Source: Acorus gramineus (Eukaryota; Streptophyta; Magnoliopsida; Acorales; Acoraceae). From it: DNA of 64,000 nt. Position 1 is the first letter of the stretch. Every line of letters begins with the position of its first letter. The notes under the pieces were generated by a model. The model was not told the origin of the DNA, searched no databases, and saw nothing but the letters and a program-made list of their open reading frames with translations. Below, piece after piece: positions 48,201-58,770 of the stretch. The position numbers were made by a program, and so were the translations under genes. The stretch lies in contig CM060850.1 of the NCBI GenBank assembly GCA_030737835.1, positions 14,452,068 to 14,516,067 of the forward strand. The letters run 5' to 3'.

Positions 48201-48996
48201 AAACCCTAAACCAAAATGTGCTATATTAAAGGGGTTTTTACCAAATTACAAAACAACCCCTCAAGTATTCCTTGTTTACAACGACGTCCTTATCCGATTT
48301 ACAAAAAGAACCCTGTATGATTTACAGACTGATCCCTGAAGGCTATTAAAAGGTATTTTGGATTCGCAACCAGATCCCTGGGCCCAATAACTTAACACAA
48401 AATCCTAAAATTCTAATTTTTTAAACTGTGAATCTCACCAAATTTCAACCAAATACTTTTTGAGGTGGTAAAGATCTCCAAACAAATATAAAATAAATAT
48501 TTCAACATTAATTTATAATTATTATAATTATAAATCAAATTGAACCCATTTAGGCCCACCACCAAAACTGAAAATAAATTAAATAACTTAATTTCAATTA
48601 AAATTTTCATTATATATTCAAAACAATATATAATGTTGAAAAATAGAGAAACATTACAATTTTGCACTAGCCAGCCCTCACCTACACCCCCCTGACTTCC
48701 AAACCCCCTTTGTCAAGTTGTCGAGGCAGAAAACGATTCCTGTTTTTCACCTTTGTGTGCGGCAAACCCGTGTCTCAGAACGGAGACTCCACAAACTCTC
48801 CCCGAAGGCGATCAAATCAAACTCCTACTTTTCCTGCTTTTTGAGAAAGCAAGTGGTGATCATAAACAAACCCCGTCTTTCTGAGAAGCTGTCGAGCGGC
48901 TCAGAAATGACTCTCCGGGCGGTGATCTGATCAGTCGCTAGACGGACCATGCCAGGACCAAGTTCGCAGAACCCCACACGAATTTACATACCGATA
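45258..48996 (+). mobile_element. Solo LTR of the TGTAGATACC family, copy I, with GTGTA duplication
   Basis: It begins TGTAGATACCCAATTTTGAC and ends ACATACCGATA, where the usual ACA end is mutated. GTGTA flanks it at 45253-45257 and 48997-49001. Without the nested LTR it is about 1.19 kb, close to copies H and J. It carries paired GGCGGCTAGTT/AACTAGCCGCCC words (about 45434-45470 and 45673-45700). Confidence 0.9.
46111..48658 (+). mobile_element. Solo LTR, copy E, nested in copy I, with ATTTT duplication
   Basis: It begins TGTAACGCCCCGAATCC and ends GAGAAACATTACA. ATTTT flanks it at 46106-46110 and 48659-48663. It is 2548 bp. It has the GAGGGGTGAGCAACCACACG version of the shared block (about 46455) and a partial tandem duplication of about 85 bp (46548-46632 repeats 46470-46560). 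No coding domain is present. Confidence 0.92.
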
Positions 48997-49089
48997 GTGT
49001 AACTCCTATGTACTTGTATATAGAGGGATTAAACCCTAAGTATAATACAAGGATTTCCATTATTTCATTCTTTATTTCTAACAATTATA

Positions 49090-50400
49090 TTTCATAATTA
49101 ATAAATATTTTCTCCTCCCTCTCGGTGAACATAGAAAACATTTGTCTAACCATGTATATAATTTTTTTTGTAGTTGTGTATTTCATTTTTCAAATACATT
49201 CGATTCGCGATATGATATTTTTCCAACAAATGGAACCAACCATGTGTTATACATATTTTTCTTGATATAAATGTGCATGACTTGAAATAGATCCATCACG
49301 ATGATCTACTGCACATTGCCTACATTGTTAATTAAAAAGTCCAAATTAACTGATAAAATAAAACAAATAATGGGGGGCCGGGCACTGAGAATTCTCTCTC
49401 TTACTCTCTTTATGATGCAACGACATCAACCATTGACAAAGACATAAAATAAAGAGATTTTTATTAAATGTTGATGCAGCGACACCCGTAGGATTTCACC
49501 TTATGATGAATATTAAAAAAAATCAAGAAAACAGAATATCACATAAAATAAGACACAAATTAGCGTGGTTCAATATAATATGTCTACGTCTACGATTGAG
49601 AGCAGAAAACAATTCATTATAACAAACAATAGGAGTACAAAAGTGTGTCAATCTCTCTCATCCACCACTGTCCATTTCTGTGAGAGAAACAACCCTGGAA
49701 CACTATCTCTCATAGAAAATAAAGTCTCTTGATTAACCGTAACAAGGAAAAGAATAAATATAACATGATATATTGAATCAAATATTACAACAATGAGCCT
49801 TTAAAAAAATTCAAATCAAGGCATTGCTTCCGAACGCCCATGTGATATCAGTGCATGACCTGTTCCCTCATGTTAAGTCTTCACGAATAGGCTTTTCATG
49901 CTAGAATACAAGACATCTTGCAATATTATCTAAGACTATAAGAATACTTGTTTAAATATAGCTAGAAGCTTTTCAATTTAATTAGAGGTTGTTTGCAAAT
50001 CCATTCCTATTTGAAAATCCATTCGAACACGCTTTTGTTTTTACCTGAACATGTTTTCAACTCGTTGCTCTTTTAATGGTTTGTACATGTTATACATTTT
50101 GATTTCATTTAGTCATGTAGCAATCATTTACAAGGGGGAAAAATGGGTCTTTCCATAAAAAGTTTAGTTATGAATGATGGCCTTCCGATTCAGTAATTAT
50201 TAGTTTTTTTGAACGGTGAGGAAACAACTTGTCTCTATGTAAACCCCTCCATTCTAGTAGAAGAAATAAAACTTAATGATGTATTCTTGAGTCTTTAGTT
50301 GGTTCGAGATCCTTGACATGCATGAATGCTTTATGGATAATTGATATGCTGATGTTTGAGGGTATATCGGACATGATAGGTTTTTGTTCCGAACATAATT
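49090..50400 (+). repeat. Inverted segmental duplication, arm 1 (left part)
   Basis: This aligns in reverse with about 62700-64000. Landmarks include CTCGGTGAACATA, TTTCAAATACATT, AACAAATGG(A/G)ACCAACCATGTG, ATGTTGATGCAGCGA and ATGACCTGTTCCCTCATGTT. No gene is present. A chitinase-promoter-like block lies at about 49228-49275. It is interrupted at 50401 by solo LTR copy G and resumes at 54480. Confidence 0.88.
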
Positions 50401-53400
50401 TGTTACACCCCGGAGCGGCCGTCCGTGGATCGTACCAATATATATAAATATCAATTGATTAATACAAGAGGTCAATAATGACTCCAAGGGAAACATCAAT
50501 GATCCAATATATGACATATCTGGTACAAAGCAATAATAATAGATAACTTATCAGAAAGTGTGAAAGTATAAAATGACATAAATCTGTAATCCAAAGTAAT
50601 ATTACAGATCCAATTAACATAATTATTGTCATGTGAGAGCCAAGTCTAGTCAAAATCAACTAAAAATAACGACATATGCCTCAAGCACGAGTACCATAAC
50701 ATATAGGTAAGAGGAATGCTGACGGTCTCACGCTCACATAATCAAAAGACCGGACGTTGCAACAACTACGGAATCCAACCTCATGGAACTCCTCCTTCAA
50801 GATCACTCAGCCCTTGGTGGAGGAACAATACACGAGGGGTAAGCTACAAGCTCATTGAATGGTAAGAAGCCACACACCGCATCTATATCACATTAATAGT
50901 ACAATAATGGTTCCAACCAAGACATAGAATAACCTATAATAACATAACATCTCGCAATGACTGTAGATACCCCAATTTTGACTGTCCAAAAGGACAAAAA
51001 TACTTCAAGTAAAACTTAGGAATGACCACATTTGGACATCTAGAAAGAAATTTCCTTTAGAAACCAAAACCGGAAACTCTAGTCCAAAACACTTAGAAAA
51101 ATCTAGGACCTAGACATGGGCGGCTACTTGCGAGTAGCCGCCCCATACCAGGTGGCTAGTTACTAGCTGCCCCCCCGACCGACCCCAAACCGCCTTCCTG
51201 GATGGGACATAAAGCAAGCATGATTGCGACAAATTATCCCTTTTATCCGCCCCATCTCAGCTCGTTCAACTTTAGTAACCGACCCAAGCCACCGCTTGTC
51301 AGAGACGGGACATTTGACAGATTATGATGGGGGCGGCTATTTGCAAGTATCCGCCCCTTACTGGGAGGCTAGTTTCAACTAGCCGCCCCTCACCTAGACA
51401 CTGTCAGGCCACAAAGATCTAATGGAAGGTCAAATCAAGCACCTTATTACCCATTTTGATCTATTGTCCAGTGGACACTCCCCTACACCCTTTTTACTAT
51501 AAATAGGGGGGTCTCCGAACACTTGATATAACCCACAATCATATCATCCACAACAATACACATTCCCAAGCCATACTCACAAGCCCATACCCCCTCCCCC
51601 TACTTGAAACCCTAGAGAGAAAGAGAGAGAGAAGACCCATTTCCAAGCCAAATCTACTCTCCACAAACCTAGGTTAAACCTAGCTTAACCACTGCCAAAC
51701 CCTAACCCATTCCCTACCTAGGTTCTACCCAAATAGAGCCAGATCCCAAACGGCTACTCAAAACCAGCTGCCCCCCACCAGGCGGCTAAACCCAACTAGC
51801 CGGCCCTTCCCCTAGCCCACCTAAGTCACAATTCTCCTTTAGTCAAGTTCCCGAAGTAGAAGAGGATCCCTATCTTCACCTCTATGTACGGCAAGCCCGT
51901 GTCTTAGAGCGAAGATCCCACAAACTCCCCCACGAAGGTGATCAAATCCACCCCCAACTTTTCCTGCTTTTTGAGAAAAGTTGGTGGCGATCACAACCAC
52001 CCCTGAATCCTTCTGGGGACCCGTCGGCCGCTTAGCAAGGAATGAACAAACCCTCCCCCCCCCACCACCCTTCCAAGAGACGATCCGACCGAGCCTACCA
52101 AGGCATGCACCGGATCCGAGCCTCCGAAGAACCCCCACACACGTGGCGCCACCCGCCACCCCAAACCGGAAGGAAAGAGAGGAGGTCCTTTCCGGACCCC
52201 CCTCCCCCGAAATCTGATACCGACAATGACGTGCCCTCACTCTTGCCCATAGGGATGACAAGACTTTTGAAAGAAATCAATAAGCTAACGCCCTATATCA
52301 TCCGGTAGCCCTCTTCTAGGTAGCCATCTTCTTGGTGGCCTTCCAACATCATGGCGACACCACGCAGGACAGCTCCGACGCTGGACAGTTTCAACGCACG
52401 ATGATGTGTAAAAGAAACACTCTACACTCACAATATAACCCTTATAAATCCTCCACCATCGGTTAGCCATTACCGATACGCTATCGAATTCTCGTAAATT
52501 CCCATAAAGTTGCATCCCTCAGATGCGGGACGATTAACTATATTCACAATTGAATAATGTCCTAGCATGACCCTCAAAGGCGGTTCCTACACACTCCTAT
52601 AACTGATAGACAAGGTTTAATATTCAAGTATTTAGGATTAACATTCCATAATATATCAAAGCTAAGCATGGAATCATACAAACTTAATGATAAATAGCAT
52701 ACCACATATTTAACTAATCATGGAGCAAATTCGATACACGAACCACCTATGGCATACCATATTCTATGATACTAGATACATAAGATACAATATCATGCTA
52801 GCAATAGTTGTATAAAAATACGGTTATTTTATGCATGTATTATGATGTACAAACAAGTAATGGGTGCGATATAAGTTGTCCACGCAAAATACAAATTATA
52901 AATATATGTATGCATTATCTAATATGGTAAGTTATAATCATAATAATACGTCCATTTATACGAATACTACATAACTACAGCGCTCTAAGAATACACAGAG
53001 CACGGCTACATGTATTACGCGCTTCCTAAGTGGGTGGATCGAACCACTCACCGTTACCCGGATCGTCGCGAGTTCTGTCAACGAAAGCTGCAAAACACAA
53101 CCAATGATGCTCAATTAAAATATGAAGTCTCCTGACACACATACAAGCCAACTTCATGAAGACACTAACTCTTGATGGTTCTCACATCATGCATAATAGC
53201 TATTTGACACACAATCAAGTAAAACTGGTACATCTACTACAACCAGCCTTAACCTTTAATCTCCAGATCACCAAATACACATCCAATAATTCTGAAGTAA
53301 ATCATGCACGTTCTTTAACATGTTAGGATCATAATACGTGAAGAAATCATAATCTGATTTGACCTCTACATGGTCGAAATAAAATATTTCCAGAAACTGG

Positions 53401-54479
53401 TCATTTCCTATGCGAATCTGAACAGTCCATGCAAATCAGGTTCTAACTTACAACACAGATAATATTATAATACCAAATTTCATATATAGAATCTAGATAT
53501 ATGGATGATCATATTATATGAGAAGACAATCCTAAAAATATGTCTCTAAGTACTAGTTTTACAAGGATTGTTATGGGAGAGAAATCTGCCTTACTACAAC
53601 ACAAAACTCCCAACAACAAGAAAAGGGGAAAACACATACAATAGCACCTATGCATCCTTGCTGACCACCCAAAGCACTAGATAACAACACTCATACTTCA
53701 TTGAAGCATAAACACAAACACCTACATGACACAAAGGGGAAACAAACATACCATGAGAAGAAGATGGGAAAAGGATGTACACATGGGATTACACCACCAC
53801 CACCACTACCACAAGCAATCAAGTCATCACACATGCATTGCCATAACCACCACTAAATCAGCACCCTCATATAAGCCAAAACAACAGTGAGGTCAAAAGA
53901 ATACCATGGAGAAGAAGAGGGAGTTGGGGGAAATACAAGGTTCACACACACTCACCATCCTTTTCACTCTTCCTTCATTTCCTTCTCTTCATCTTCATTT
54001 GCACCACCAAAATCACACACAAAAAGGGGGCTGACCTAGAGAGAATGAGAGGGGGGGGCAGAGAGAGAGAAAGAGAGAGAGAGATTAAACTCAATTTAGG
54101 GTTTTGAGAGTGTGAGATGGGGGCAAAAGAGGTACAAATGAGCTTGGTGTGATGAGTTAATGAGAGAGTATACTTAGACTTACACTCACCTCTAATAGAG
54201 ACATTAAGAACCAAGAGTTGGAGAATGGGGTGATACTTGCCTAGAGTCACCACCCACCCAATCAAAGAACCAACCAAAACCCAATAACAGCTAAACACAG
54301 ATACCATTTGGAACTGTATAATTTTTAAAACGATGTCAGAACACGATGAAAATTTACAGATAAATCAAAGTAAATACTAGGATCATCGATACGTGGTTAT
54401 ATTTTTAAATTGAGCGCCTAAACTTTTAAAAATAAATAAAATATGATATTAATCACTTAAAAGTGACACAAACATAACA
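50401..54479 (+). mobile_element. Solo LTR, copy G, with TAATT duplication
   Basis: It begins TGTTACACCCCGGAGCGG and ends GTGACACAAACATAACA. TAATT flanks it at 50396-50400 and 54480-54484. It is 4079 bp, including the 1264-bp nested copy J. It has GAGGGGTAAGCTACAAGCTC (about 50837). It belongs with copy F. The unoccupied site is preserved in the second duplication arm (62672-62686). The open frames inside it are not genes. Confidence 0.94.
50962..52225 (+). mobile_element. Solo LTR of the TGTAGATACC family, copy J, nested in copy G, with ATGAC duplication
   Basis: It begins TGTAGATACCCCAATTTTGA and ends GATACCGACA. ATGAC flanks it at 50957-50961 and 52226-52230. It is 1264 bp. It shares with copies H and I the GGCGGCTA palindromic words, a TATAAATAGGGGGG core promoter-like word (about 51499) and the CTTTTTGAGAAA(A/G) block near the 3' end. 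Confidence 0.93.
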
Positions 54480-54676
54480 TAATTGCAGCAAATAAATAAT
54501 CTTTTTAGTTTAGTAGGATATCATGAGAAATTGACCTAAATGAACTGCTGGGTAAGCTAGTTTTGTTGATTAATCATATCAAGATCATTAGTGCCGTTGT
54601 GGAGTCTAATAAAAAATTTCATCGAAAGGACATTCTATCATTTAGATCATGAATTCAGTGACCACACAGTAGCTGT
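54480..54676 (+). repeat. Inverted segmental duplication, arm 1 (right part)
   Basis: It continues arm 1 after copy G and matches the reverse of about 62471-62684 through GCAGCAAATAAATAATCTTTT, GATATCATGAGAAATTGAC and GACCACACAGTAGCTGT. It ends where copia gag sequence begins. Confidence 0.88.
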
Positions 54677-56467
54677 GCTAGAAGACGTAGTGTTAATAGC
54701 GATAGCAACAGAAACATAGGGCGCAATAGAGTGACGCTGTCCTTTTCCTTTTGATCCATAACGCTTTTTAGGGTTGAAGCTTCCAACAGTCGACGATCAA
54801 GTGTTCAGGTTTCTTGCAATTATCACGGATGGACCTCTTTTAGGAAGAGCTTGAGAAGAAGCATGAGTAGTAGCCGCCAAGGCGCCCTCATAGTGGAAGA
54901 TGGAGTGGACTTGTGCAAAGCAATAGTGCGAAGACGAGGCTCTTCAGAAACAATCTTAGAGATAGCTGATTCTAATCGCGTCAGTGGATCATGATGAATA
55001 AGTTGACCAATGAGAGCGGCAAACTTTGGATGAAGATCCATCAGGTATTTGATACAACTCACAATGATCATAGGATGCTTCTCGCTCTGCCAAAGTGGCC
55101 ATTGGTTCAAGTTCAAGTGCATGAAGTTCCCTCAAGTTTGCTCTCATGTGTCCATATAGATCTTGAGCATATAGAGGTAGCCATTTGTGTCTCGATCAGA
55201 AATTGATATTCATGAGCACCGCTTTTCTCCACAAGGTGATCTCGAAGATGAGTCAACAACTCTGCTGATGACGTGAATGGAGCGATCAACAGATTTGACC
55301 ACATATGAGAAGATGCGTCGGTGCAGCTTGCCCCAAGCAGCATAGGTTGGATCTTTTGAAGAAGGTTGCACAATAGAACCATAAATGTGACCAACAAGAT
55401 CACATCGATCAAGAGTTCTCTGCACTGTAACAATCCAAGATTACCAATCTTCTGAAGAATTAAGAGGAAAGTCTATCAATTTCGGAAGCATGTCCTGAAG
55501 AGTCTCAAAACACGCCACCTAAGAGAGGGTAACCACCTAAGAGGGATTGGTCACCGTCACAGATGGTGTAGAAAGAGTACAGCTATCTTTGATTTCTGAC
55601 ATCGTTCAAAACCACCCGGATGAGAATCAGAACCAGATGAGGACGTGGAGAATGAAAAATCAAGCGAAATGGACTCCTAGAACACATTAATTAGACTTCC
55701 AAAGAGGAATTTAGGACCGATTTAGTGATCTGAATTCCCGACGAGGTCACCGGAGGGGGCAAATGGCTGCAAGGGTCGTCGGAGGATGGCCGAAGGGCTG
55801 TCGGATGTGCTGGAAGATGGCCAGAGGTGTCTGAGGCAGCCAGAGGCAGCCGGAGGTTGGCAATGATGGCCGGGGGCGGAGGGCGGCGGCCGGTGGTGGT
55901 GTGCGTTATCGGTGGTGGCATGCAAAGGCTGCAGAGGCGCATGGGGGCTCAAGTAGGGTGGCTCTAGGATGTGTAGGGACACTGGGGAGGTGTTCCAAAC
56001 AGGATCTCGAGAGATCCAGGAGCACGTCAAGGAAAACGAGTGGGCGAGCTGGCATGCGTGCTAGCCAAACACGTGCGGGCAGTCCAACATGATCTCAGGA
56101 ATCATAGTCCGCATGCGCGTGCGCTGGCAAAAGCACGTGGACGCGCTAGTGGGCGAGCAGGATCCCAAAAAATGTGGGATCACGGGTGCAGTGAGCAGGG
56201 GCGCTCAGACGTTGGCTCGGAGGGCAAGGGCATGGCAGGAGCACAATGCGGCAGGCAGGGGCACATCGCGGTGGGACAGGGCAGCGCAGGACAGGTGCAC
56301 GGTGGCATGGGGAGGTGCCGGTCGGAGGTGTGCATGAGAGAGCAAAGTTGCACGAAGGGCGCAAGAGGACTGTTAGTGCCGTAGAGATATGTGCAGAGGT
56401 GTGCGAAACTGCGAGGAGACTCACAGAGATGAGGATTCAAAAAAAAAAATTAGGTTTTTGAGGTGAA
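54677..56467 (-). pseudogene. Copia leader and gag-like remnant, minus strand
   Basis: After the primer site on the minus strand comes a GC-rich leader (about 55690-56440), like that at 39012-39990. Several broken frames follow. One reads VGHIYGSIVQPSSKDPTYAAWGK, resembling the D/H-L-x-G-x-x-DGS...NPAY...W pattern of copia gag. Another ends in a basic GKGQRHS region. Stops and frameshifts are frequent. The rest of the element is missing, because homology with the duplication arm begins at 54676. The gag call is moderate. Confidence 0.6.
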
Positions 56468-56480
56468 GGCTCTGATACCA
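56468..56480 (-). other. Copia primer binding site, minus strand
   Basis: Read on the minus strand it is TGGTATCAGAGCC, directly after the LTR end TATAACA. Confidence 0.87.
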
Positions 56481-56605
56481 TGTTATAATAAGAGAATGAG
56501 AATCCTTGTATTTCACTTAGGGTTTAATCCCTTTATATACAAGTACATATGAATTACATATGTAGCACATTACACATATTATGATATAACACATATAATC
56601 TAACA
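56481..56605 (-). mobile_element. Complete 125-bp copia 5' LTR, minus strand
   Basis: On the minus strand it begins TGTTAGATTATATGTG, contains TATATAAAGGGATTAAACCC (a TATA box) and ends CTTATTATAACA before the primer site. It is clearly related to the split LTR at 45209-49083. Confidence 0.88.
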
Positions 56606-56893
56606 ACTTTAATAACAATTTCAGTGGAAGACTGCAACCATACATCCTTCTTATCTTCTTATTTATGTTAATAAATAAAAATATCTTTTTCACATGTACC
56701 ATTTTTTCAAAAAAAGAAATATACACACACTCCCATCCAATATTGGCACACACTAAACAAAAACATAAGTTTGACGTACGTCTGCAGGCTCATCATAGGA
56801 AAAAAAACTATATGAGGATCTGAATTCTGACCCCTCAAAGAAGAAACTGGGAGAGGATTGGAGCATCACAATCCTTCAAAAGCAAATCACTGC

Positions 56894-57175
56894 CAGAGTT
56901 ATGAGGTGGACTCCCCCGGATCCAGGATGTAAAAAATCAAATTCTGATGGGTCCCTCTCGACTAACAGAGCGGGTTATGGGGCACTAGTGCGTAATGACC
57001 TTGGAGCTTTTCTTGTTGGTGTTGCAGTTCAGTCCCCCAAGGCATCCAACAACTTGCCAGAACTCAAAGAAATCCTTGCTAGGATGACCCATGCACAACA
57101 ACTGAAAGCGCCAAAACTCTGGATTGAGGGAGATTCGAAAACAGCAATCACTTAGATTAATGAAAAGGGCTCTCC
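56894..57175 (+). pseudogene. LINE-type RNase H (RVT_3-like) fragment next to chitinase gene 3
   Basis: RWTPPDPGCKKSNSDGSLST then AGYGALVRNDLGAF, NNLPELKEILARMTHAQQL and APKLWIEGDSKTAIT matches the plant RNase H domain found in LINEs. The visible acidic residues (the D of SDGS, the E of PELKE, the D of EGDS) fit the family. A TAG replaces the usual Trp after AIT. It may be a LINE 3' fragment or a stand-alone RNase H relic. Confidence 0.75.
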
Positions 57176-57537
57176 TTAGGTTGTTCTTCTGTAGGATGAG
57201 ATTTCAACATGGTGAGGATGCAATGTAGCTAGTTCTACGTTTCCCTCTTATCCATGTTTAACTTCCTTCTATGGAAGTCAAATCTTTTTGTAAAGTTCCT
57301 TTACTTTTGTATACGTACGTGTAATTCTTCATAGTAGTACAAAATTTACATTTACCCTATAAAAAAAAATTACCAAACCAACTCTTGATTATTATATATT
57401 ATTATACAACACCGACCTGGCCGACTTTATTATACGTACATACTTTATTACACATACATTATTCAACAATGGCCCAAGCAAGGTAACCAATGTTTTCCAG
57501 AGTCAGCCACAAACAGAGACCTCCCCACAAGCAAAAT
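57176..57537 (-). other. 3' flank of chitinase gene 3 with polyadenylation signals
   Basis: On the minus strand AATAAA occurs at 57444-57449 and 57426-57431, about 90-110 bp after the stop. Either could end the transcript. Nothing else is seen. Confidence 0.5.
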
Positions 57538-58728
57538 TCATTTCATGTCCTGAACAGCCTTGGATGTGAAAGAGTAAGGCTTGGCTTTTTCGCAATCCAA
57601 ATTGTCACCGTAGCTCACACCAAGCATGTCGCAGTACCTCTTGTAGTATCCAATGCGGTCCTCTGCATCCGCATTAGGTCCTTGCCCGCACTCAGCAACA
57701 CCATTGATGATGTTTGTGGTCGCTCCGAACCCCGCCAACCGCCCGGCCTCCTCATCCTCCTCCGACGGCGTCCAACCCCCTGTGATGGCGTCGTGGCATG
57801 ACGGCATAGGTGGATTAGGCGTCATCCAGTACCAGAAGGCTGTGCCGAACGATATTTTCCCTTTCTTCGCGACCAACTCCGGGTGGTTGAGGAGGTCGAC
57901 TCCTAAGGCCTCCCCCGCCTTACCGTACATGATGTTGCTGATCAAAATAGAGAAATTATTTTAGTATATCATATTTTCATCGATTTTTGTCAGTACTCAA
58001 AGGTCTATTTAAAAAAAAAATTAAAAATTAATTAGTTGCTGATCAAAATCGAGAAATTAATTAGTATATTAGATTCTTATCAATTTTTAAATGAGAAACT
58101 AATAAAGGTCTATTTAAGAAAAAATTTAGCAATTTGCCCCGCCTGACCGAACATGTAGGTTTTTTTTTTTTTAAATGATAGTTGAACCTTGTGGTCAAGC
58201 TGGTAGGCTATCTCTATCTGTTTGTCTAAGTCCCACATAAAATTCTTTTAAATTTTGTCAAACAAAAAACGTGATTTTTAACACAGCGTTAAGACTCAAG
58301 TCCAAGACCTACCTTTAACACAAATAGATCATAAACCATACACGTAGTTACTGATCAAAATTGAGAAATTAATTAGTATATCAGATTTTCATCAATTTTT
58401 ATCAGTACTCAATGAGAAACTGATAAAAGTCTATTTAAGAGAAATTTTAGACATTTGTGTAACTTGTTTGTTTGGGTGTGATGAATTGAATTAAGTTGAA
58501 TGATTTAATTATTGACACCCACTATTTGATTTTCATGGGTCCTCGGCCATAGTATTGCTTATTGGGTGCGCAGGGATATTCATCACTCGGTTCGCATTCA
58601 TAGGCGTTGCTTCGTTCTTCCTTCTTACAGTAACCCCACGTGTAAGGTTCTTCTCGCCATCCACCTGTGCATAATATATATATAAATAAACCATTCATCA
58701 AAAACATGTAAAACAAAACAACAACAAT

Positions 58729-58770
<42 letters not shown>

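Larger units (their letters stand above)
45209..49083 (+). mobile_element. Copia 3' LTR (~131 bp) split by nested solo LTRs
   Basis: The LTR starts TGTTAGATTATGTG (45209), is interrupted after 45257 and resumes at 48997/49002, ending TTTCTAACA at 49083. Removing the insert and one GTGTA copy leaves about 131 bp. This matches the complete 125-bp LTR on the minus strand at 56481-56605. Confidence 0.87.

Noticed and set aside
52285..54307. Several 60-110 codon frames as host genes
   Set aside because: They are inside solo LTR copy G, lack family similarity and are not shared with copy F.
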